Of a DNA stretch of 5,375 nucleotides, positions 1 to 5,375 are shown in pieces (positions within the stretch are counted from its first letter, which is position 1; each line of letters begins with the position of its first letter). A program made the translations under genes and the position numbers. Under the pieces are notes generated by a model that worked only from the letters and a program-made list of their open reading frames with translations, was not told the origin of the DNA and made no database searches. The stretch is from contig CAJWJW010000103.1 in assembly GCA_913041775.1 (NCBI GenBank), positions 1 through 5,375 on the forward strand, read 5' to 3'. Source of the DNA: an uncultured Flavobacteriales bacterium. Lineage in GTDB: Bacteria > Bacteroidota > Bacteroidia > Flavobacteriales > UBA7430.

Positions 1-8
1 TTAGCTGA

Positions 9-1766
9 ATGAAAATACTCAAATGGATTCCTTTGTTTTGTTCGATGTTCCTGTATGGGCAGGAAGATCTTGTAATAGTGAATACACCCGATAGCTTAGG
101 TTTAGATTCCCTCTGGTTTCAAAATGAACACAATTCTTTTTCATTAGCCGATGAGTCTATTTTACTCGGCTATAGTTTATTCGAAAAATCTTCTCAAACC
201 AATTTTGGAGTGCCCATAATTGGATGGTATTGGAAATCAAATCAATCTACCGATTTGCGGATTGGCGATAGAATACTGGGTTTTGGAATACAATTTTCTC
301 GATTCTCTAACAGAGGTTCGTATCAGCAAGATTACCCACACACCCAAATAATTTATTCTCAAACTTACTCTGAAGGACAGCGATTAAATTTTGCTCATTC
401 GAGAAAGTATAAATATGGTTCTGTGAAATTAGATTACGATAGGTTGGTTTCTCTAGGTTATTTAACACACGAAAAAAATAAATACACGAAGTTTTCAATT
501 CAAGGAGTTTTTAAACATCCAGAAATTCCTTACGAATCTCAAATCCGATTGCAGACCTTTAAAAATGAATCACAATGGAATGGCGGCATGTCAGATGATA
601 GCTTATTCCTTGCTGGCACAGAGACAAACTGGGAGATTTTGCCTGTGAATTGGTCGAGCTTAGAAAGTACGGTGAAACATATAGGCTTAGATTGGAGGCA
701 TTCGTATACATTCAATGACGCTACAAAACTAAGCTATGAGATTAATTTATCTCAGGATTCTCTTTTCTACGAAGGTCTTCAAGATAATTCTTTGTTTTAC
801 CCTTTACGATTAGATTCTGCAACGACTTTTCAAAGAGCCTTTTCGGATGTGAAAAATACTTTAAAATTGAATCAGCGTATTACCGAAGATAAAAATATGG
901 TTTTGGGAGCTCGTCAACAAACGTTTAAATACAATGCTTCAGCAATTAATAAGTGGACTGCCTTTGCTTCTTTGAAATCTAGGTACTATAAGAATGAACT
1001 GTATTTTGAATATGGTAAAGCCGATCTAGAGACTTATACTTTACTAGCCAATTACACTCAAGGTTTCAATATAAAAGGAGTTTCGAATAAAATCAAATTT
1101 GCTTATCATAGAACGAACCCAAACTGGATGCAGACTAATGGCTCTATACTTAATCAAGCAAATAATTTTATTTGTGTACTAGAACAGGGCAATTCGATTG
1201 TAGATCAATTTATTGAATGGGATTCTTATATTAATGAAAATCTACAATTCAATACTTCTTACCACTCTATAGATGGTTTTAACTATTTTAATGAGCAAGG
1301 TCTTTCAATGATTTCTGAGGAGCGTGTTGATGTTTTTCAAGCTAGAATACATCATCATTTAAATGTGAACAAATGGCATTGGAATGGTTCTGCAGCTTTT
1401 CAAAATAGTTCAAGTGATAACTTACCATTGGCTAATTTTTTATTAAATCAGAAAGTATATTGGCAAGGTAATTTGTTTAAAGAGGCTACAGAAACACAAA
1501 TTGGTATAAGAGTTTTGTATAGATTCTCTCATCCAGGTATGACTTACGCTCCTTTATTAGGAGGTTTTTATGTAAACCCAAATAGTAAAACCCAAGAAAG
1601 TTTACGCTTAGATTTATTTGCTAATTTTAAAATTAAAACGGTAAAGGTCTATTTGGCATACGAGCATTTAAACTCTCTATGGCAAGGAGAAAAGTATATT
1701 CTTAAGCCTTATCCTATGGCAAAACCGACTTTTAGATTGAGCTTAATTTGGAATTTTTATGATTAG
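9..1766 (+). CDS. Putative outer-membrane porin (Porin_10-like beta-barrel)
   Basis: This encodes a 585-residue protein predicted to form a beta-barrel in the outer membrane; its substrate is unknown. Residues 1-17 look like a type I signal peptide: a Lys-containing start, a hydrophobic core, and likely cleavage after Gly17 (LYG|QED). Cys11 is not in a lipobox, so it is not a lipoprotein. The rest alternates polar and aromatic residues as in amphipathic strands, with no hydrophobic helices. Two stretches resemble the Bacteroidota 'putative porin' family as I remember it: NGGMSDDSLF at about 191-200, and the C-terminal end at about 568-585 (YPM...FRLSLIWNFYD), which forms the final strand. The length is slightly short for the family but looks complete. 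The start follows an in-frame TGA at 6-8, and ATGA at 9-12 would also allow an overlap with an upstream gene, so it may be the last gene of an operon entering from the left. Family assignment is fairly sure; transport function is inferred. Confidence 0.78.
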   Translation: MKILKWIPLFCSMFLYGQEDLVIVNTPDSLGLDSLWFQNEHNSFSLADESILLGYSLFEKSSQTNFGVPIIGWYWKSNQSTDLRIGDRILGFGIQFSRFSNRGSYQQDYPHTQIIYSQTYSEGQRLNFAHSRKYKYGSVKLDYDRLVSLGYLTHEKNKYTKFSIQGVFKHPEIPYESQIRLQTFKNESQWNGGMSDDSLFLAGTETNWEILPVNWSSLESTVKHIGLDWRHSYTFNDATKLSYEINLSQDSLFYEGLQDNSLFYPLRLDSATTFQRAFSDVKNTLKLNQRITEDKNMVLGARQQTFKYNASAINKWTAFASLKSRYYKNELYFEYGKADLETYTLLANYTQGFNIKGVSNKIKFAYHRTNPNWMQTNGSILNQANNFICVLEQGNSIVDQFIEWDSYINENLQFNTSYHSIDGFNYFNEQGLSMISEERVDVFQARIHHHLNVNKWHWNGSAAFQNSSSDNLPLANFLLNQKVYWQGNLFKEATETQIGIRVLYRFSHPGMTYAPLLGGFYVNPNSKTQESLRLDLFANFKIKTVKVYLAYEHLNSLWQGEKYILKPYPMAKPTFRLSLIWNFYD

Positions 1767-1785
1767 GTACTAGTCGCTAGTATCT
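1765..1785. repeat. Hairpin at the porin stop codon (inner part of left repeat)
   Basis: TACTAG at 1768-1773 and CTAGTA at 1777-1782 are perfect inverted arms around the three-base loop TCG. The stem extends outward by a G-U pair, a G-C pair and an A-T pair, giving about nine pairs from 1765 to 1785. It overlaps the last bases of the porin stop codon (1764-1766). No T-tract follows directly, so it is not a typical intrinsic terminator, though it could protect the 3' end of the porin mRNA. It is part of the left flanking repeat of the decayed gene described at 1836-2179. Confidence 0.5.
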
Positions 1786-1802
1786 TGTTGTTAGTATTAA
1801 GT
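1768..1802 (+). repeat. Left arm of imperfect inverted repeat (TAGTA-rich)
   Basis: This stretch starts within two bases of the porin stop codon. It resembles the reverse complement of 2228-2256 on the other side of the decayed four-helix bundle gene. Matching blocks are TAGTCG (1771-1776 with 2251-2256), TATC (1781-1784 with 2246-2249) and TAGTATT (1792-1798 with 2232-2238). Aligned by eye with one three-base gap, about 22 of 29 positions agree. The sequence is low in complexity and built of TAGTA/CTAGTA words, so part of the match could be compositional. Confidence 0.45.
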
Positions 1803-1835
1803 ATAGTATTTTCAAGCTACCAGTTATCATTGGTT

Positions 1836-2179
1836 TCATTTCTGCAGCCACTTTTTTATTCCAACGAGCATGCGTTGAATTTCATTGTAAAATAAGTTTC
1901 TCAGTACTTATGTCTGCAAATATTTGTTGAATTAAAATTAGTTGTGTTTCTAACTAAAAACTAGAGCCTAAAGAAATTTGTATAAAATGAGCAAATGATT
2001 TTTTTGTTCCTCTGCCCTCACCTTCAGTAATATTTTTAAGGTATAGAAGCTGCACATCGTTGAATCTGATCAGTAAGGGAGTATTTTTGATCTTTTGGGA
2101 TTTTTTCTCCTAATAGGTATATCTGCTTACAGAGTACAATGCTTTTCTGCCAGACTTCTAAATCTTTAAAATTATGCAT
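1836..2179 (-). pseudogene. Decayed four-helix bundle protein gene (S23 / 23S rRNA intervening-sequence type)
   Basis: Read on the minus strand, three pieces in successive frames rebuild almost a whole four-helix bundle protein of the S23 family. Frame one runs from ATG at 2179 to about 2039: MHNFKDLEVWQKS, then a helix ending DQIQRCAASIP, the family's usual R-[RC]-[AS]-xSIP region. A one-base slip in an A-run near 2034-2038 breaks it, and the original frame then meets TAA at 2036-2038. Frame two (2034 to about 1885) continues NITEGEGR, FIQISLGSSF and LETQLIL, matching the usual 'NIAEG ... ALGSxFELETQL' pattern, but the expected Glu codon is an amber TAG at 1954-1956. A second frameshift near 1885 leads to frame three, NEIQRMLVGIKKWLQK, ending in TGA at 1836-1838. 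The 344-base span matches an intact gene of about 115-120 codons. The family is small and cytosolic; its function is poorly known. Three separate lesions make it non-functional. It lies antisense between the porin and rfbB genes, framed by inverted repeats. Confidence 0.88.
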
Positions 2180-2227
2180 GGTTATATTATTTGATTATTT
2201 CATGAATTTATAATTTTCCGTGTTAAT

Positions 2228-2265
2228 AGTAAATACTAGCTACTTGATATCGACTACTAGATACT
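2228..2265 (-). repeat. Right arm of imperfect inverted repeat (TAGTA-rich)
   Basis: This is the counterpart of the repeat at 1768-1802, in opposite orientation. It contains two TACTAG words (2234-2239 and 2255-2260) around a GATATC palindrome at 2246-2251. It lies about 50 bases upstream of the decayed gene's ATG and about 35 bases upstream of the rfbB start, so it may overlap the rfbB promoter. The bases between it and the decayed gene (2180-2227) are plain AT-rich sequence in which I see nothing further. Confidence 0.45.
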
Positions 2266-2272
2266 TTCTCTT

Positions 2273-2280
2273 TACTTTAG
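2273..2280 (+). promoter_or_regulatory. Possible -7 promoter element for rfbB
   Basis: TACTTTAG differs at one base from the Bacteroidota -7 consensus TAnnTTTG and lies 18 bases before the rfbB start codon, which would give a very short leader. The nearest upstream TTG (2244-2246), inside the right flanking repeat, is 26 bases away, longer than the usual spacing of about 17-23. A promoter is expected here because the gene to the left ends more than 500 bases upstream, but this element is only a weak candidate. Confidence 0.25.
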
Positions 2281-2298
2281 CCTTGAAAAGCACTACAC

Positions 2299-3360
2299 AT
2301 GACATCACTCAAAAATATACTTATTACAGGAGCAGCAGGATTTATAGGATCTCATGTTCTCCGATTAATGATTTCTAAATACCCCACTTATCATTTTGTA
2401 AACCTCGATTTGCTTACTTATGCTGGGAATCTAGAGAATATTTCCGATTTAGAATCTTTTGCCAACTACACTTTTGTGAAAGGCGATATTTGTGATGAGG
2501 CTTTAGTGAAAGCTCTTTTTAAAACTCATACTATTTCTGGTGTTATTCACCTTGCTGCAGAGTCGCATGTAGATCGTTCTATCGAAGATCCAATGGCTTT
2601 TATTCAAACCAATGTTTTGGGAACTGTAAATTTATTAAACGTTGCTAAGGAGTTCTGGAAAGGAGATTTCGAAGGGAAATTGTTTTACCATGTTTCTACA
2701 GATGAGGTTTATGGATCTTTAGGGAAAACAGGTTTATTTACAGAATCTACTTCTTACGATCCACGCTCTCCATACTCTTCTTCTAAAGCCAGTTCCGATC
2801 ATTTTGTTAGAGCCTATGGCAATACTTACGGATTACCATTTGTAATTTCTAACTGCTCCAATAATTACGGTCCTAACCAATTTCCAGAAAAGTTAATCCC
2901 TTTATTTATCAATAATATAATAGAAGAAAAAGCACTTCCTGTTTATGGCGATGGTCAATATACTAGAGATTGGTTATATGTTATAGATCATGCCGTTGCA
3001 ATAGATGCCATTTTTCATGAGGGTAGAGAAGGAGAGACTTATAATATTGGCGGATTAAACGAATGGACGAATCTCGATTTAATTCACCTTTTGTGTGATT
3101 TGATGGATGAGAAGTTAGATCGAAAAAGTGGCGCCTCAGCAAGCTTAATTACCTACGTAAAAGATCGTGCTGGTCATGACAAACGTTATGCTATAGATGC
3201 CGACAAACTTTGTAATGAATTAGACTGGAAACCTTCTGTAGACTTCCGTGAAGGTTTATCTAAAACGATAGATTGGTATTTAGAAAATAGCGAATGGATG
3301 GAGAACATTACTTCGGGTGCATATAAAGCTTATTACGAAAAACAGTATACCAAAAGATGA
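2299..3360 (+). CDS. rfbB: dTDP-glucose 4,6-dehydratase (RmlB/RfbB)
   Basis: This cytosolic NAD+-dependent enzyme of the extended short-chain dehydrogenase family converts dTDP-glucose to dTDP-4-keto-6-deoxyglucose, the precursor of dTDP-L-rhamnose and other deoxysugars of surface polysaccharides. The 353 residues match the usual length of about 350-360. Visible motifs, in order: the NAD-binding GAAGFIG at 11-17; the RmlB hallmark DLLTYAGN at 37-44; HLAAESHVDRS at 84-94; STDEVYG at 133-139, with the catalytic Thr134-Asp135-Glu136; the YxxxK pair Tyr159/Lys163; NNYGPNQFPEKLIP at 188-201 and GDGQYTRDW at 217-225 for nucleotide-sugar binding; and DRAGHDKRYAID at 289-300. No key residue is missing. 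The last four bases overlap the next gene (ATGA), so the two are probably translated together. No rmlA, rmlC or rmlD lies in the window, so the final sugar cannot be told. No clear ribosome binding site precedes the ATG. Confidence 0.96.
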   Translation: MTSLKNILITGAAGFIGSHVLRLMISKYPTYHFVNLDLLTYAGNLENISDLESFANYTFVKGDICDEALVKALFKTHTISGVIHLAAESHVDRSIEDPMAFIQTNVLGTVNLLNVAKEFWKGDFEGKLFYHVSTDEVYGSLGKTGLFTESTSYDPRSPYSSSKASSDHFVRAYGNTYGLPFVISNCSNNYGPNQFPEKLIPLFINNIIEEKALPVYGDGQYTRDWLYVIDHAVAIDAIFHEGREGETYNIGGLNEWTNLDLIHLLCDLMDEKLDRKSGASASLITYVKDRAGHDKRYAIDADKLCNELDWKPSVDFREGLSKTIDWYLENSEWMENITSGAYKAYYEKQYTKR

Positions 3361-4109
3361 TTTCAATCTTTAAAAATATATTCGGTAAAAAGGATTCGAT
3401 AAATATTGACTTCTCTCAAATTGCGGTGGATATGCATTCTCACTTAATCCCTGCTATCGACGATGGCTCAAAGTCTATTAAGGACTCCATGGCTATGTTG
3501 GAAGGGTTTGAAGATTTGGGCTACCAGAAAATCATTACGACTCCTCATATAATGAGTGATTATTACCAAAATACTCCTGAAACAATTTTACCGGCTGCTC
3601 AAGAAATTAATAAAATATTAAGTGGTCGTTTACAGTTTTCTGCAGCGGCAGAATATTATACAGATTCAGAGTTTTTACAGAAATTAGAAAATGAAAAATT
3701 ACTTTGTATTTCAGAACATAAATTACTGTTTGAGTTTTCTTTTTTAGAAGAACCGATTAATGTAAATGACGTAATTTTTCAAATTCAATTAAAAGGGTAT
3801 AAACCAATCTTAGCACATCCTGAGCGTTATCCATATTTTACAAAAAATAATAAGGGCATAAAAAGACTTAAAGATATTTCTGAACGAGGAGTAGATTTAC
3901 AAGTTAATTTACTCTCCTTAATTGGGCATTATGGTCCTGAAATTAAAAAAACTGCAGAACAACTCATAGATGCAAATCTCGTGTCTTGGATAAGTTCCGA
4001 CTGCCATCACCTAGGGCATATGAAACTCATTAAAGAAAAAGTTTCTAAATCTGCCTATCTACAAAAGCTGATTGACTCAGGTAATTTAAAGAATACGAGC
4101 TTGTTGTAA
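3357..4109 (+). CDS. PHP-family tyrosine-protein phosphatase (CpsB/CapC/YwqE type)
   Basis: This 250-residue protein is a metal-dependent phosphatase of the PHP (polymerase and histidinol phosphatase) fold. Relatives CpsB and YwqE remove phosphate from tyrosines of the kinase that controls capsule or exopolysaccharide synthesis. Metal-site motifs: DMHSHLIPAIDDGS at 25-38 (His27, His29, Asp36), TTPHIMSDYY at 61-70 (His64), AEYYTD at 98-103 (Glu99), ILAHPERYP at 151-159 (His154, Glu156) and SSDCHHLGHM at 213-222 (Asp215, His217). All expected ligands appear present. There is no signal peptide or membrane segment, so it is cytosolic. Such proteins are often mislabelled histidinol phosphatase; the DDGS and HPERY motifs favour the CpsB branch. 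It overlaps rfbB by four bases, placing it in a polysaccharide operon, yet no partner tyrosine kinase is in the window. Substrate is inferred from family. Confidence 0.88.
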   Translation: MISIFKNIFGKKDSINIDFSQIAVDMHSHLIPAIDDGSKSIKDSMAMLEGFEDLGYQKIITTPHIMSDYYQNTPETILPAAQEINKILSGRLQFSAAAEYYTDSEFLQKLENEKLLCISEHKLLFEFSFLEEPINVNDVIFQIQLKGYKPILAHPERYPYFTKNNKGIKRLKDISERGVDLQVNLLSLIGHYGPEIKKTAEQLIDANLVSWISSDCHHLGHMKLIKEKVSKSAYLQKLIDSGNLKNTSLL

Positions 4110-4189
4110 AATTGAATTGTTTTTTGAATAAAATATACTTCTAAATAGTTCCTTCTAGTTTCTGGAAATTCATCCAACTCAATGAATTC

Positions 4190-4477
4190 ATGGAAATCAA
4201 AACTTCAATGAGTGATACAAAGAAAACTAATTTGCTGCTTTATTTAAGTACTAGTGTGCTTTTCATTCTAGTAATATCCTTTATAGACGAAGGAGTAAAT
4301 AGTTTTGAATGGATGAATAATCCTCTCGATTGGATTTCCTTCTTTGCTTTTGTAGTGGCAATTTTCTTAGGACAAGTTTTGGTTGAAAAGAGAATTCTGA
4401 AAAATAAAACTGCAAAGGGAAAAACTCTTATTAGTATTCTAGGTGGTATTGTTCTTGGTTTTCTAAGCTTTTTTTAA
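4190..4477 (+). CDS. Small predicted membrane protein, three transmembrane segments
   Basis: I do not recognise this 95-residue protein. It has three hydrophobic stretches suited to membrane helices: about 15-32 (LLLYLSTSVLFILVISFI), about 48-65 (WISFFAFVVAIFLGQVLV) and about 79-95 (TLISILGGIVLGFLSFF). A basic loop (KRILKNKTAKGK, about 67-78) joins the last two and would face the cytosol by the positive-inside rule. An in-frame ATG at 4208 (MSDTKKTN...) gives 89 residues and is an equally good, perhaps better, start; neither has a clear ribosome binding site. A ten-codon reading frame from ATG at 4182 ends in a TGA overlapping that second ATG, which could be chance. The gene lies 80 bases after the phosphatase gene with no obvious terminator between, so it may be cotranscribed. 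It ends before the two-way terminator at 4526-4555. That it is a real gene is supported by its composition and position, not by homology. Confidence 0.6.
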   Translation: MEIKTSMSDTKKTNLLLYLSTSVLFILVISFIDEGVNSFEWMNNPLDWISFFAFVVAIFLGQVLVEKRILKNKTAKGKTLISILGGIVLGFLSFF

Positions 4478-4525
4478 TCACTTATATTCTCGTTTCGATA
4501 TTCTTGTAAACTACTTTTAGACCTA

Positions 4526-4555
4526 AAAAAAAGCGCTCCTAGGAGCACTTTTTTT
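4526..4555. terminator. Bidirectional intrinsic terminator
   Basis: GCGCTCC (4533-4539) and GGAGCAC (4542-4548) pair around a TA centre with one C-A mismatch. The stem is extended by seven A-T pairs from the flanking A-run (up to 4532) and T-run (4549-4555). This gives a T-tract on either strand, so it can stop transcription coming from the membrane-protein gene on the left and from fabD on the right. Its place between two convergent genes fits this role. Confidence 0.88.
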
Positions 4556-4590
4556 GTGTCAATTTTGTTGATCTACTTACCTAATAACTA

Positions 4591-5375
4591 TTATATCTCA
4601 GCAGATTCTGTTGGCATTTTACGGTCTACTTTTTTCACTAAACCTTGCAATACTTTTCCAGGTCCTACTTCAGTAAAGCTCGAAACACCATCTGCAATCA
4701 TTTGCTGCATTGTTTGCGTCCAGCGTACAGGAGCTGTAAGTTGTGCTACTAAATTTTCTTTTATCTCTTCTGGGTTTGTAATTGCCAAAGCTTTTACATT
4801 TTGGTAAACAGGACAAGAAGGAATGTTAAAAGTTGTTGCTTCTATAACTTGCGCTAATTCTGCACGAGCTGGTTCCATTAGTGGAGAGTGAAAAGCTCCT
4901 CCTACAGGAAGAACTAAGGCTCTACGCGCTCCTGCGTCTTTCAATTGCTCGCATGCATCATTTACTGCATCTACAGCTCCAGAGATTACTAATTGCCCAG
5001 GGCAGTTGTAATTTGCAGCCACTACAATACCGTTTACTTTAGCGCAGATATCCTCAACTATCTCATTTCCCAATCCTAAAATTGCAGCCATGGTAGATGG
5101 CTCTGCTTCGCAAGCAGCTTGCATAGCTAAGGCTCTTTTAGAAACTAGTTTTAATCCGTCTTCAAAAGCTAATACGCCCACCGAAGTAAGTGCAGAAATC
5201 TCTCCTAAAGAATGTCCTGCAACCATTTCAGGTTTAAAACTATCACCTAATAATTTGGCAAGAATAGTAGAGTGTAAAAATATAGCTGGTTGAGTTACTT
5301 TTGTTTGTTTGAGCTCCTCAGCTTTCCCTTCGAACATAATATCCGTAATACGGAAACCTAAAATTTCATTGGCTT
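4591..5375 (-). CDS. fabD: Malonyl-CoA:acyl-carrier-protein transacylase FabD (N-terminus off the right edge)
   Basis: FabD moves malonyl groups from CoA to acyl-carrier protein in the cytosol, supplying type II fatty-acid synthesis. The stop is TAA at 4593-4591, and the frame stays open to 5375, giving 260 residues. The ATG at 5337 is internal: the 12 codons before it (ANEILGFRITDI) continue the family sequence, so the true start lies outside, with roughly 30-35 residues including the expected GQG motif missing. Counting from that internal Met: GHSLGE at 41-46 holds the nucleophile Ser43; Arg68 (SKRAL) should bind the malonyl carboxylate; NYNCPGQLVISG is at 109-120; AFHSPLM at 148-154 holds the catalytic His150; and EVGPGKVL at 223-230 is the C-terminal family motif. 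Nothing visible is broken. It is convergent with the gene on its left and shares the terminator at 4526-4555. Confidence 0.95.
   Translation of the reverse strand, partial: ANEILGFRITDIMFEGKAEELKQTKVTQPAIFLHSTILAKLLGDSFKPEMVAGHSLGEISALTSVGVLAFEDGLKLVSKRALAMQAACEAEPSTMAAILGLGNEIVEDICAKVNGIVVAANYNCPGQLVISGAVDAVNDACEQLKDAGARRALVLPVGGAFHSPLMEPARAELAQVIEATTFNIPSCPVYQNVKALAITNPEEIKENLVAQLTAPVRWTQTMQQMIADGVSSFTEVGPGKVLQGLVKKVDRKMPTESAEI

Noticed and set aside
307..498. Minus-strand open frame of 63 residues inside the porin gene
   Set aside because: It lies wholly within the porin coding frame on the opposite strand, has no recognisable domain, and the porin call is well supported.
1836..2179. A 23S rRNA intervening sequence, suggested by the S23 family name
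   Set aside because: No rRNA sequence surrounds the decayed gene; both neighbours are protein-coding genes.
1768..2265. Diversity-generating retroelement, because the accessory protein Avd shares the S23-like four-helix fold
   Set aside because: There is no reverse transcriptase and no template/variable repeat pair, and the frame matches plain S23-type proteins; the fold alone is not evidence.
1767..2298. CRISPR array or riboswitch in the long gap
   Set aside because: No regularly spaced repeats occur, and no conserved aptamer-like structure is visible; the gap is explained by the decayed gene and its two flanking repeats.
4110..4189. Terminator or promoter between the phosphatase and the membrane-protein gene
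   Set aside because: No stable hairpin with a T-tract is visible, and the best promoter-like string (TAGTTTCTG near 4157) does not fit the TAnnTTTG spacing.
4556..4807. Plus-strand open frame of 83 residues opposite fabD
   Set aside because: It is antisense to conserved FabD coding sequence and starts in the terminator's T-run; no family features are visible.
5090..5293. Plus-strand open frame of 67 residues opposite fabD
   Set aside because: It is the antisense shadow of the FabD region that holds the GHSLG motif, with no independent support.

Overview
The window looks like a piece of a Bacteroidota chromosome, most likely class Flavobacteriia. The DNA is AT-rich and start codons lack clear Shine-Dalgarno sequences. 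The first gene encodes a Porin_10-type outer-membrane barrel, a family typical of this phylum. The FabD and RmlB sequences also look flavobacterial. This placement is by recognition only; no search was run.

Layout, left to right. (1) 9-1766 (+): a putative outer-membrane porin whose start codon directly follows in-frame stop codons at the window edge. (2) 1767-2298: a 532-base gap with no intact gene. On the minus strand it holds a clearly decayed four-helix bundle (23S rRNA intervening-sequence, S23-type) gene, carrying two frameshifts and an amber codon. It is flanked by imperfect inverted repeats rich in TAGTA/TACTA words. (3) 2299-3360 and 3357-4109 (+): a two-gene operon with a 4-base ATGA overlap. 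It encodes dTDP-glucose 4,6-dehydratase (RmlB/RfbB) and a PHP-fold tyrosine-protein phosphatase of the CpsB/YwqE type. (4) 4190-4477 (+): a small unrecognised protein with three predicted membrane segments. (5) 4526-4555: a strong two-way hairpin terminator. (6) 4591-5375 (-): fabD, malonyl-CoA:ACP transacylase, cut by the right edge so that its N-terminus is missing.

Functionally, the rmlB-phosphatase pair belongs to surface polysaccharide synthesis. RmlB makes dTDP-4-keto-6-deoxyglucose, the branch point to rhamnose and other deoxysugars. CpsB-type phosphatases normally counteract a tyrosine kinase that controls polysaccharide polymerisation or export. Neither the other rhamnose genes (rmlA, rmlC, rmlD) nor a kinase/export gene is present, so partners must lie elsewhere. 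The porin and FabD belong to outer-membrane permeability and fatty-acid synthesis and have no evident link to the sugar pair.

The most unusual part is the gap at 1767-2298: a dead S23-type gene between inverted repeats may be the relic of a small, possibly mobile, repeat-bounded unit. Its mobility is a hypothesis; the decayed reading frame is directly visible.
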